Of a stretch of 64,000 nt of DNA, positions 25,872-33,959 are shown one piece after another; positions within the stretch are counted from its first letter, which is position 1; each line of letters starts with the position of its first letter. The stretch comes from Paenibacillus cymbidii (GTDB lineage: Bacteria; Bacillota; Bacilli; Paenibacillales; NBRC-103111), in assembly GCF_004764705.1 (NCBI RefSeq), contig NZ_SHLX01000032.1, forward strand, positions 37,663 to 101,662, in the 5' to 3' direction. The notes below the pieces were generated by a model. The model had not been told where the DNA came from. It saw only the letters and a program-made list of their open reading frames with translations, and made no database searches. The translations under genes were made by a program, and so were the position numbers.

Positions 25872-26066
25872 ACAAATAGCCCATAAAAAATGGCCTATTC
25901 GCTCGATTTTTCCGGCTCCATCAAAAATAGCCAGTGATTTCACCGGCTATTTTGCTCAAACTGTTCTCAAATCACACTTTTCTATGAAATAACCAGTGAT
26001 TTTACTGGTTATTTCTTTTCTGGTGCTCTTTTTTAACGAAATAGCCAGTAAAATATGGCTTATTTG
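25872..26066. repeat. Four-palindrome intergenic module M3
   Basis: Edges at 25874, 25925, 25987 and 26039. The third palindrome shows compensated change: AACCAGT pairs with ACTGGTT, where other copies have GCCAGT with ACTGGC. The fourth is a chimera with a type A left arm and type B right arm. The block fills the convergent gap between the second dehydrogenase and the coiled-coil gene. Confidence 0.9.
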
Positions 26067-26082
26067 CAGGGCGGCATTCCGT

Positions 26083-26892
26083 TTATGCTTTGCGGATGCG
26101 GTACATGTCGCTTTCCAGCTTGGCCGTTCTGGAGGCATAATCGTCGAGCTTGTCCATTAGCAGCGTAAAGCCGGTCCTCATCTCATTCCGCAACTCACCA
26201 ATGGTATCGTGCATCTCCGTGCGCAGTGCACCAATCGACTCCTGCGTCTCTGTGCTCAGCTCTGCGATCGATTCGCGCATCTCCGTGCGTAGCGCACCGA
26301 TAGACTCCTGCGTTTCCGTACGCAGCTCGGCGATGGATTCGCGCATCTCCGTGCGCAACTCCTGTCGCAGCTGAGCATTCGACTCCTGCATCTCCGTGCG
26401 CAGCTCTTGCCGCAGCTGAGCATTCGACTCCTGCATCTCCGTGCGCAGCTCCGCGATCGATTCGCGCATTTCCGTGCGCAACTCCTGTCGCAGCTGAGCA
26501 TTCGACTCCTGCATCTCCGTGCGCAACTCCTGTCGCAGCTGAGCATTCGACTCCTGCATCTCCATGCGCAACTCTTGTCGCAACTGAGCATTCGACTCCT
26601 GCAACTCCGTGCGCAGCTCCGCGATCGATTCGCGCATTTCCGTGCGCAACTCCTGTCGCAGCTGAGCATTCGACTCCTGCATCTCCGTGCGCAATCCCGC
26701 GATCGAATCGCGCATTTCTTTGCGCGTCAGCTCGTCTCCTTCGCGTATTTCTTTCCGCGTCAGCTCGTCTCCTTCGCGCATTTCTTTCCGCAGCAGAACT
26801 TGCTCGTCTTGTATGCTCTTGATCTGAGCCGACATGACTTCGCTATTCTTGAGAATTGCGCTCAACATTTCGCGATCGCTCATTTCAGCCAT
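26083..26892 (-). CDS. Repeat-built coiled-coil protein of unknown function
   Basis: A 269-residue protein that is almost entirely predicted coiled coil. After MAEMSDREMLSAILKNSEVM it consists of near-identical units of 11 residues (RTEMRESIAEL type) and 15 residues (RTEMQESNAQLRQEL type), about 13 in all, and ends with a heptad-like stretch LLMDKLDDYASRTAKLESDM. No membrane segment or known domain. GGAGGTG eight bases before the ATG supports expression. The DNA is a run of 33- and 45-bp repeats, which invites copy-number change. Similar short proteins appear in Bacilli, with no proven role I know of. Confidence 0.8.
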   Translation of the reverse strand: MAEMSDREMLSAILKNSEVMSAQIKSIQDEQVLLRKEMREGDELTRKEIREGDELTRKEMRDSIAGLRTEMQESNAQLRQELRTEMRESIAELRTELQESNAQLRQELRMEMQESNAQLRQELRTEMQESNAQLRQELRTEMRESIAELRTEMQESNAQLRQELRTEMQESNAQLRQELRTEMRESIAELRTETQESIGALRTEMRESIAELSTETQESIGALRTEMHDTIGELRNEMRTGFTLLMDKLDDYASRTAKLESDMYRIRKA

Positions 26893-27487
26893 TTCCTATT
26901 CACCTCCATGTACCCCTATTTGTGCCTGGATCGGCTGTTCTTCAGCGTCCGAAAATGCTATGTCTTTCGATGCTACCAAATTTGAAGCAAACGGTCAATT
27001 GGCAGTTACGCGTCTTTCTGCGCCTTCGATTGAAGGTAGCTCAAGAAGGGCGAAAAAGAAAATTTTTTCGAAAAACAGGAATCTTTTCCCCCGATTGCGA
27101 ATTTAATAATCAAAGGCACTCGTTCTCCCTGCGCGCGCCTGACGATGTACGGAAGGGAACGTGATAAAAATCACAAGCGGTCATTCCGACATGGCGCAGC
27201 TTGTCATCCCTGGCCACATCACTTCATGAGCCTCTTCGCCTGTCGAATCGAGACAGCGCTTACATATTCCGCTCGAAACGTGTCGAAGCAACGCGCCGCA
27301 CACGCGCCAACGCGCCGCCAGCGCCAACGCGCCGCCGCAGACGCTTCGCTCCGCGTTCGAGACTCCGCCGCTCGCGCTGTCATCAGCTACTGACGTGCCG
27401 AATGCCCGCCCGCCAACAACTACTCTCTGCTCGCACCCGACAAGCCGTTTCACTGTCCCATCGTCCATCAAACGGAGGTGTATTGCC
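26893..27487. other. Long leader region before fixABCX
   Basis: No gene supported; open frames here have no ribosome sites. It contains a Crp/Fnr-type palindrome at 27160-27175 and a short direct repeat of GCGCCAACGCGCCGC near 27305-27345. The fix operon promoter should lie here, but no clear -35/-10 pair was found. Confidence 0.5.
27160..27175. promoter_or_regulatory. Candidate Crp/Fnr-family site upstream of fixABCX
   Basis: CGTGA-TAAAAA-TCACA matches the TGTGA-N6-TCACA consensus at nine of ten positions. It lies 313 bases before the first fix gene, rather far for direct activation unless the transcript has a long leader. Confidence 0.4.
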
Positions 27488-28318
27488 ATGCACATTGTCG
27501 TTTGCATCAAACAAGTGCCGGACAGCCGCGAAATCCGCATCGACCCGAAAACGAACACGCTGATCCGTCAAGGCGTTCCCAGTATCGTCAATTTTTACGA
27601 CAAGCACGGCCTGGAGGAGGCGCTGCGCTGGAAAGACAAGCTGGGCGCCGAAGTGACTGTCGTTACGATGGGCCCGCCGCCAGCCGAAAAAAGCCTGAAG
27701 GAATGCATCTCGCTCGGCGCCGACCGGGCGGTGCTGGTGACGGACCGCGGCTTCGCCGGCGCGGACACGCTCGCCACCTCGTACGTGGTGGCGCTCACGA
27801 TCGCCAAAGTGGCGGAGACGTTCGGCCCCGTCGACATGGTATTCTGCGGCAAACAAACGCTGGACGGCGATACCGGCCAAGTGGGGCCGGGCGTGGCGTG
27901 CCGGCTTGATTTTGAACAGCTGACGTACGTGAGCAAAGTGGTTGACATCGATCCGGTGAAACGCCGCGTCCGCGTCCAGCGATTGTTGGAAGACGGAGTG
28001 GAAGTGGTCGAAACGTCGATGCCGGTGCTGATGTCGTGCCTGAAAGAGCTGAACAAGGTGCGCCGCGCGTCGATGCCCGGCATGCTGCGCGCCGCAAGGT
28101 TCAAGCCGGTCGTCTGGACGACGGCGGATTTTCCCGGGATCGAGCGGGCGAAGATCGGCTTGAAAGGCTCGCCGACGATCGTCTCCAAAACGTGGGTGCC
28201 GGAAGTGAAAAAGGTGAACACGCAGATGATCGCCGGCGACTCGGCACAGGCGCAGGCGGGTGAGCTCGTCGGCAAGCTGTGGGAAGGCGGCAGGCCGGAA
28301 CGGCTCGGCTGGGCTTAA
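27488..28318 (+). CDS. fixA: Electron transfer flavoprotein beta subunit, FixA type
   Basis: A 276-residue EtfB/FixA subunit (MHIVVCIKQVPDSREIRIDP). FixA binds AMP or the bifurcating FAD and accepts electrons from NADH. The signature region near residue 115 reads FCGKQTLDGDTGQVGPGVA. ATG 27488 follows GGAGGTG by seven bases; the frame upstream to 27395 is not supported. It is the first gene of a four-gene fixABCX operon, which splits NADH electrons between quinone and a low-potential ferredoxin or flavodoxin. Confidence 0.92.
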   Translation: MHIVVCIKQVPDSREIRIDPKTNTLIRQGVPSIVNFYDKHGLEEALRWKDKLGAEVTVVTMGPPPAEKSLKECISLGADRAVLVTDRGFAGADTLATSYVVALTIAKVAETFGPVDMVFCGKQTLDGDTGQVGPGVACRLDFEQLTYVSKVVDIDPVKRRVRVQRLLEDGVEVVETSMPVLMSCLKELNKVRRASMPGMLRAARFKPVVWTTADFPGIERAKIGLKGSPTIVSKTWVPEVKKVNTQMIAGDSAQAQAGELVGKLWEGGRPERLGWA

Positions 28319-28450
28319 GCGTAGTGGCATAACGAACGCAGCTCATTGGGCGCCACCGTTCGGAAGGGGGAACGGCCCCGAGGGAACGTGCAGCAGCAAG
28401 AGGGTTTCCTTCAAAGGCGGAAGTCCCGATCGACAGGAGGAGATGCATCC

Positions 28451-29605
28451 ATGGCGCAAGAGGAACGCAAGGAAGAGCAGATGCCGGACTGGTCGGCATA
28501 CCGCGACGTATTGATTGTGGTGGAGCAGCGAGCCGGCGTTGCCAAAAAAGTATCCTGGCAGCTGCTCGGCGAAGGCCGCAAGCTGGCGACGAAGCTGGAA
28601 GCCAAGCTGAAGGCGCTCGTCATCGGCCATGACGTCGGCCATTTGGCGGCGGAAGCGGTGGCGTACGGAGCGGACGTCGTGTACTTGTGCGACGAGCCGG
28701 AGCTGCGCGATTACCGCACGCGGCCGTACAGCCGCGTCTGTCTGAAGCTGCTTGAGGAGGTCAAACCGGAAATCGTGCTGTTCGGCGCGACGGCGACCGG
28801 GCGCGATTTGGCCGGCGCGATTGCGACGCATTTGCCGACGGGCTTGACGGCGGACTGCACCGAGCTCGACGTCGAGCCGCATCCGTCGCGCTTGCTGCTG
28901 GCAAGCCGGCCGGCATTTTCGGAGAAGATGATGGCGACGATTCTGTGCAAGCAGTATCGGCCGCAAATGGCGACGGCGCGAGCCGGAGTGTTCCAGGCGC
29001 AGCCGCGAAACGATGCTCGAACGGGGGACGTCGTGCGCATTCGCGGCGCGATGGCGGAGGAGGAAATCGCCGCGCAGGTGGTCGATTTCATCCATGAAAG
29101 CGAAGGCGTCAATCTGGAGGAGGCGGAAATTATCGTCGCCGGCGGGCGCGGGCTCGGCGGACCGGAGCCGTTCGCGCTGCTGAAGGAGCTGGCCGACGAA
29201 CTCGGCGGCGTAGTCGGCGCGTCGCGCGCGGCGGTCGACGCCGGCTGGATCAAACACGAGCACCAGGTCGGGCAGACCGGGCAGACGGTGCGGCCGAAGC
29301 TGTATTTTGCCATCGGGATTTCGGGGGCGGTGCAGCACACGGTCGGCATGCAAAATTCGGAGACGATCGTGGCGATCAACCGCGACGAAAAGGCGCCGAT
29401 TTTCCAGTTTGCGCATTACGGCATCGTCGGCGACTTGTTCCAGATCGTGCCGGCGATCATCCGCGAAATGCGCGCGCGCAAGGCGGCGGCTGGCAGTGGC
29501 GGTACGGGGGCGGCAGCGGAAGCGGCCCGGCAGGACGGCAGCACCAAAGCGGAAATCGCCGCGGCGGACGAAGCGGCTTCCAGCGGGAAGGGGGCAATCG
29601 TATGA
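28451..29605 (+). CDS. fixB: Electron transfer flavoprotein alpha subunit, FixB type
   Basis: A 384-residue EtfA/FixB subunit. The C-terminal FAD domain is conserved: GGRGLGGPEPFALLKELAD, GASRAAVDAGW, QVGQTGQTVRPKLY and ISGAVQHTVGM. ATG 28451 has AGGAGG before it. The last 40 residues after the FAD domain are Ala/Gly-rich low complexity and overlap the fixC start by four bases. It forms a heterodimer with FixA. Confidence 0.92.
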   Translation: MAQEERKEEQMPDWSAYRDVLIVVEQRAGVAKKVSWQLLGEGRKLATKLEAKLKALVIGHDVGHLAAEAVAYGADVVYLCDEPELRDYRTRPYSRVCLKLLEEVKPEIVLFGATATGRDLAGAIATHLPTGLTADCTELDVEPHPSRLLLASRPAFSEKMMATILCKQYRPQMATARAGVFQAQPRNDARTGDVVRIRGAMAEEEIAAQVVDFIHESEGVNLEEAEIIVAGGRGLGGPEPFALLKELADELGGVVGASRAAVDAGWIKHEHQVGQTGQTVRPKLYFAIGISGAVQHTVGMQNSETIVAINRDEKAPIFQFAHYGIVGDLFQIVPAIIREMRARKAAAGSGGTGAAAEAARQDGSTKAEIAAADEAASSGKGAIV

Positions 29606-30912
29606 GCGAAACATTCGACGCGATCGTAATCGGCGCCGGACCGGCGGGAACGGCGGCGGCGCTGACGATGGCGCGCGCGGGCTTAAGCGTCGTGCTGCTG
29701 GAGCGGGGCGAGTTTCCCGGGGCCAAAAATATTTTTGGCGGCGTGTTGTACCGCAAGCAGATCGAAGAGCTGGTGCCCGACTTCTGGAAGGAGAAAAACG
29801 CGCCGGTCGAGCGCCACATCGTCGAGCAGCGCATTTGGCTGATGGGCAAGGAATCGGTGGTGACGCTCGGCCACCGCAACGAAGCGTTCAAGGAGCCGCC
29901 GAACTGCTTTACCGGGTTGCGCGTCCGATTTGACCAGTGGTTCGCCGATAAGGCGGTCGAAGCCGGGGCGCTGCCAGTGTACGAAACGGTGGCGCTTGAT
30001 GTCATTCGCGAAGGCGACCGCGTCGTCGGGATCAAAACCGACCGCGAGGACGGCGATTTGTACGCAAACGTGATCGTCATCGCCGACGGCGTCAATTCGC
30101 TCATCGGCAAGAAGATGGGCATCCACCGCGAGTGGGCGCCGGACGAGGTGTCGCTGGCGGTGAAGGAAGTGATTGCGCTGCCGCGGGAGAAGATCGAGGA
30201 CCGCTTCGGCCTCGAAGGCGACGAAGGCGTGACGATCGAGTTTATGGGCGAAACGTCGCTTGGCATGGCGGGCATGGGCTTCCTGTACACGAACAAGGAA
30301 ACGATTTCGCTTGGCGTCGGGGTGATGGTCAATCATCTGCGCGAGAAAAAAATCAAGCCTTACGCGCTGCTCGACGCCGTGAAGCAGCACCCGACGATCC
30401 GCAAGCTGATCCAGGGCGGCGAAATGAAGGAGTACGCCGGCCATCTGATCCCCGAAGGCGGCTACCATTCGGTGCCGAAGCTGTCGGGCGCAGGCTGGTG
30501 CGTCTGCGGCGACGCGGCGCAGCTCGTCAATTTTGTCCACCGCGAGGGCACGAACCTCGCCATGACGAGCGGCCGGCTGGCGGCGGAAACGATTATCGAG
30601 GCGAAGCAAAAAGGCGACTTTTCGGCCGCGGCGATGAGCCTGTACGACCGGAAAGTGCGCGAGTCCTTCATTATGAAGGATCTCAAAAAGTACAAAGGCA
30701 TGCACGCGCTGCTGAAGGAACAAAATCCGGAGCTGCTGTTCGACAAGCTGCCGCGCGCCGTGAACGAAGCGGCGTATACGATGTTCAACATCGACGGCGT
30801 CTCCAAAGCCGAAAAGCAGAAGAAGGCGATCGGCATCGTCCGCGAGGCGGCGGGCGGCACGATGGGCCTGCTGAAGCTCGGCTACAAAGGGTGGAGGGCG
30901 ATGAACGGATGA
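29602..30912 (+). CDS. fixC: FAD-dependent ETF-quinone oxidoreductase, FixC type
   Basis: A 436-residue flavoprotein of the FixC/ETF-QO family. The N-terminal FAD site is DAIVIGAGPAGTAAALTMAR, with GEFPGAKNIFGGVLY and the later GDAAQLVNFVHREGTNLAM that close the FAD pocket. It passes electrons from the FixAB flavoprotein to membrane quinone, with FixX as its iron-sulfur partner. Its ATG overlaps the fixB stop and its stop overlaps the fixX start, indicating tight translational coupling. Confidence 0.93.
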   Translation: MSETFDAIVIGAGPAGTAAALTMARAGLSVVLLERGEFPGAKNIFGGVLYRKQIEELVPDFWKEKNAPVERHIVEQRIWLMGKESVVTLGHRNEAFKEPPNCFTGLRVRFDQWFADKAVEAGALPVYETVALDVIREGDRVVGIKTDREDGDLYANVIVIADGVNSLIGKKMGIHREWAPDEVSLAVKEVIALPREKIEDRFGLEGDEGVTIEFMGETSLGMAGMGFLYTNKETISLGVGVMVNHLREKKIKPYALLDAVKQHPTIRKLIQGGEMKEYAGHLIPEGGYHSVPKLSGAGWCVCGDAAQLVNFVHREGTNLAMTSGRLAAETIIEAKQKGDFSAAAMSLYDRKVRESFIMKDLKKYKGMHALLKEQNPELLFDKLPRAVNEAAYTMFNIDGVSKAEKQKKAIGIVREAAGGTMGLLKLGYKGWRAMNG

Positions 30913-31196
30913 GTGAAACGAGCGTATCCGACAAGCTGTTTACGATTCGGTACAAGTGTGACGACACGTCGCATCTGATTATCAAGGAACGGGAAACGTG
31001 CCTGAAATGCGCGACGAAGGATTGCAACTACTTCTGCCCGTCGGATGTGTACGAGTGGGAAAAGAAGCTGAAGATCACAACCGTCGCCTTCGAAAACTGC
31101 ATCGAATGCGGCACCTGCCGCATCGCTTGCCCGTCGGACAATATCGAATGGGTGTATCCGAAAGGCGGCTACGGCATCACGTACAAATTCGGCTGA
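30909..31196 (+). CDS. fixX: Ferredoxin-like protein FixX
   Basis: A 95-residue iron-sulfur protein completing the fixABCX operon. The Cys motifs ETCLKCATKDCNYFCP and CIECGTCRIACP supply the ligands for a 4Fe-4S cluster as in FixX. Length and C-terminal YPKGGYGITYKFG are typical. It starts four bases inside the end of fixC. The open frame upstream belongs to a shadow of fixC. Confidence 0.92.
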   Translation: MSETSVSDKLFTIRYKCDDTSHLIIKERETCLKCATKDCNYFCPSDVYEWEKKLKITTVAFENCIECGTCRIACPSDNIEWVYPKGGYGITYKFG

Positions 31197-31233
31197 TCCG
31201 GCGTAGAAGCCGGAACGGCTTCGGCACGCGGGG

Positions 31234-31279
31234 AAACCGCGTCCGTCAGCAGCATTGGCTGCGGCGGGCGCGGTTTTTT
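31234..31279 (+). terminator. Rho-independent terminator of fixABCX
   Basis: AACCGCGTCCGTC pairs with the G-rich right arm GCGGGCGCGGTT (with G-T pairs), enclosing a second CAGC/GCTG stem, and is followed by six T residues. Confidence 0.8.
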
Positions 31280-31608
31280 ACTTTTTCACGTAAAGGTGAT
31301 GGAAGCACTCACGTAGTTAAATACATATATGCCCATTACTCCGAAAAGGGCCCTTCGCGAAACATCGCGGCGGGCCAATTCAAACTACCGCGGACTCGCT
31401 TGCCCAGCCGCCCGCATGCCCTTTCGGAGTCACACACATATATGCACATCGCTCCGAAAACGGGTCGCCGGGGATAGGAAGTATCGTCGCCCGTCACTCG
31501 TCCGCCCCCGCCACAATTCAGCTTTTGGGTTGCCCCGACGCTGTCGGGAGAAGCGCCAGCACAAGACGCTGCTTGTAGCCAACGGCGTCAACGCGACGAC
31601 CCGGCGAA
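31280..31608. other. Gene-free stretch with diverged direct and inverted repeats
   Basis: No gene supported. ACATATATGC-centred 25-mers ending in CTCCGAAAA occur at 31323-31347 and 31436-31460 with a few mismatches, and ACTCCGAAAAGGGC (31338) is inverted as GCCCTTTCGGAGT (31419). This could be a relic of a small mobile element. Confidence 0.45.
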
Positions 31609-31803
31609 AGGCTTAACAGGAAAACCTCCCGTTATTTTTAGATTTTTTATTAAAAAAGGTGAAATAGCGGGAAAACCTCCCGCTAAATTGCCGCCAATAG
31701 CCGTTTTTCGGCCAAATGGCGTAAATTAACGGGAACTTTTCCTGTTATTTTGGCAAATCGGCGGTTTTGACGCGAAATAACGGGAGGTTTTCCCGCTATT
31801 CCA
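31609..31803. repeat. Four-palindrome intergenic module M6, with a different stem core
   Basis: Palindrome edges at about 31611 (by alignment), 31662, 31724 and 31775, giving spacings of 51, 62 and 51 as in the other modules. Here the core is ACGGGA...TCCCGT (or GCGGGA...TCCCGC) instead of GCCAGT or GGCCAT, still flanked by AAATA/TATTT. It lies in a tandem gap between fixX and the next ABC operon. Confidence 0.85.
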
Positions 31804-32031
31804 CGGGTTGGCGGCAGGGAAAGCGCCGTCGACCGCCGCTTTGTAAGCCCCAGGTAAAAGAATGTATAGCGGTGCAAAAAATGCGTCCCCTCGTATCGCA
31901 AAGGAAGGGCAGCCGAGCAAAAAGTGGAGATTTTCCTCGCCGTCGTCCGCTGGTATCGTGAAATCAAGCCGCACCGACACCACCGTTGCGTTGCACCGGT
32001 CGGTACCCGATGGAAAGGATGGAGACTCGCT

Positions 32032-32997
32032 TTGGAGACACCCCTGCACCCGCCGCAGACGACGAACGCCGTTCCCTTCAAATGGCATTCCCGCCGTTCG
32101 TTCCGGAAAGACTTGCGCAAGCGGCCGCTCCTTTATTTGCTGCTTGTGCCGGTCGTCGCTTACTTCATTACGTTCAAATACGTGCCGCTGTACGGCGAAA
32201 TCATCGCTTTCAAACAGTTTCGCCTCGCGGACGGCATCTGGGGAAGCAAGTGGGTTGGCCTGGAGCATTTCGAGCGGCTGCTCCACAGCAGCGATTTTCT
32301 GAAAATCGTCCGCAATACGCTGCTGCTGAATGTGTACGCGCTGGTTTTCGGTTTTCCGGCGCCGATCGTACTGGCGCTCTTGCTCAATGAAATGCGCGTG
32401 GAATGGTACAAGCGGCTCATTCAGAACCTGCTGTATTTGCCCCATTTCCTCTCCTGGATCATCCTCGGGATGATCGTGATCGGGCTGCTGTCGCCGAGCG
32501 TCGGCTTCATCAATCATGCGCTGAAAGCGTTTGGCATGGAGCCGATTTATTTCATGAGCAGCAATTTCTGGTGGCCGCTCGTGTACGTGTTTGCCGGCAT
32601 TTGGCGCGAGGCGGGCTTCGGCACGATTCTGTATTTGGCCGCCATGTCCGCGATCGACCCGCATCTTTACGAAGCCGCACGCATGGACGGCGCCGGCAAG
32701 CTGCGGCAAATGCGGCACGTCACGCTGCCCGGCATCCGAAGCACGATTGCGCTGATGCTGGTGCTGCAGATGGGCCGCATGACCGACGTCGGCTTCGAGC
32801 AGGTATGGGTGCTGACAAACCCGATGGTGACAGGCGTGTCGGATGTGATGAGCACGTACATTTACCGGCTCGGCCTGGTGAATTTGCAGTACAGCTACAC
32901 GACGGCGATCGGCCTGTTCCAGTCGCTGATCGGTTTCGCGCTAGTGCTGACGGTCAATCGCATCATCCGGGCGATGGGGGAGCGTGCGCTATGGTAA
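32032..32997 (+). CDS. ABC transporter permease (LplB/UgpA-like), region 2
   Basis: A 321-residue permease with six membrane helices, EAA loop YEAARMDGAGKLRQMRHVTL, and the C-terminus MGERALW. A TTG start at 32032 with AAGGATGGAG seven bases earlier is preferred; the frame runs open from 31924 without another ribosome site. It overlaps the next permease gene by seven bases. It is the first gene of an operon that ends with an oligogalacturonate-lyase-like enzyme, so the imported substrate may be an oligogalacturonide. Confidence 0.88.
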   Translation: METPLHPPQTTNAVPFKWHSRRSFRKDLRKRPLLYLLLVPVVAYFITFKYVPLYGEIIAFKQFRLADGIWGSKWVGLEHFERLLHSSDFLKIVRNTLLLNVYALVFGFPAPIVLALLLNEMRVEWYKRLIQNLLYLPHFLSWIILGMIVIGLLSPSVGFINHALKAFGMEPIYFMSSNFWWPLVYVFAGIWREAGFGTILYLAAMSAIDPHLYEAARMDGAGKLRQMRHVTLPGIRSTIALMLVLQMGRMTDVGFEQVWVLTNPMVTGVSDVMSTYIYRLGLVNLQYSYTTAIGLFQSLIGFALVLTVNRIIRAMGERALW

Positions 32998-33860
32998 CGC
33001 TGATCGGCAGGCTGTCGCGCGGTCTGCTGTATGGGCTGCTGGCCGCCGCCGCTTTTACGACGCTGTTTCCGTTTCTGAACGTGCTGGCGATGTCGCTCAG
33101 CGACGGCGAGGCGATCCGCGCGGGCAAGGTGTCGCTTGTCCCCGTCGATTTCACCTGGATGGCATACCGCAATTTGATCGAGGACGGCCAACTGTTCGTC
33201 GCCATGAAAAATACGGTGCTGATGACGGTGGTCGGCACGTCGCTGAACATGCTGGTTACGGTGATGGCCGCTTACCCGCTGTCCAAATCCGATCTGCACG
33301 GGCGCGGTCCGCTGCTGGGGCTGATCGTTTTTACGATGCTGTTCGGCGGCGGCCTGATTCCGCAGTTTCTGCTGGTCAAAAGCCTCGGCATTATCAACAC
33401 GTACTGGTCGCTGTGGTTGCCGGCGCTGATCGGCACGTACAACATGTTCGTGATGAAGACGTTTTTCGAAGGGCTGCCGCCGGAACTGGAGGAATCGGCA
33501 GCGATCGACGGCGCCAGGGACTGGACCGTGCTGACGCGCATTGTGCTGCCGCTTTCGATGCCGGTCCTGGCGGCGCTGACGCTGTTCTACGCGGTCGGCT
33601 GGTGGAATGCCTACTACAACGTGCTCATTTTCATCAAAAGCTCCGGCAGCATGTCGCTCATGGTCAAGCTGTACCAGATGATCGACAACCTGAACCCCGA
33701 GCTGATGGTCATGGATTCCGCCAACTCGGGCCATACGATTCCGCCGGAAGGCGTGCGGGCGGCGGCCGCGATGGTGGCGGCGCTGCCGATTCTGATCGTT
33801 TATCCGTTTTTGCAGAAATATTTTGTGAAGGGCGTATTGATGGGGTCGGTAAAAGGGTGA
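32991..33860 (+). CDS. Carbohydrate ABC transporter permease (YtcP/LplC-like), region 2
   Basis: A 289-residue permease, partner of the preceding one, with EAA loop ELEESAAIDGARDWTVLTRI and the C-terminus QKYFVKGVLMGSVKG. Its ATG lies within the end of the upstream gene, so translation is coupled. Six helices are visible, with GGGLIPQFLLVKSLG after helix three as in the YtcP group. Confidence 0.9.
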   Translation: MVTLIGRLSRGLLYGLLAAAAFTTLFPFLNVLAMSLSDGEAIRAGKVSLVPVDFTWMAYRNLIEDGQLFVAMKNTVLMTVVGTSLNMLVTVMAAYPLSKSDLHGRGPLLGLIVFTMLFGGGLIPQFLLVKSLGIINTYWSLWLPALIGTYNMFVMKTFFEGLPPELEESAAIDGARDWTVLTRIVLPLSMPVLAALTLFYAVGWWNAYYNVLIFIKSSGSMSLMVKLYQMIDNLNPELMVMDSANSGHTIPPEGVRAAAAMVAALPILIVYPFLQKYFVKGVLMGSVKG

Positions 33861-33959
33861 ACCCGGCTTGTCCGGTTTGCCCGTTCGGCCGGCGGTTCGT
33901 TCATAACGGCGTCAAGCGCCTTATGATATACTAATTACCATTCGGGAGGTCAACGAAGC

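Noticed and set aside
26407..26985. Long plus-strand open frame opposite the coiled-coil gene
   Set aside because: It has no ribosome site, and its LLSQLSIRLLHLRAQ repeats simply mirror the minus-strand repeats, which have a good start and coiled-coil logic.
31683..32120. Minus-strand frame of 145 codons over module M6
   Set aside because: It reads through the palindromes, has no ribosome site and no recognisable domain.
32493..32508. cre-like sequence CTGAAAGCGTTTGGC in a permease gene
   Set aside because: It is inside coding sequence, departs from the consensus at the 3' end, and has no regulatory context.
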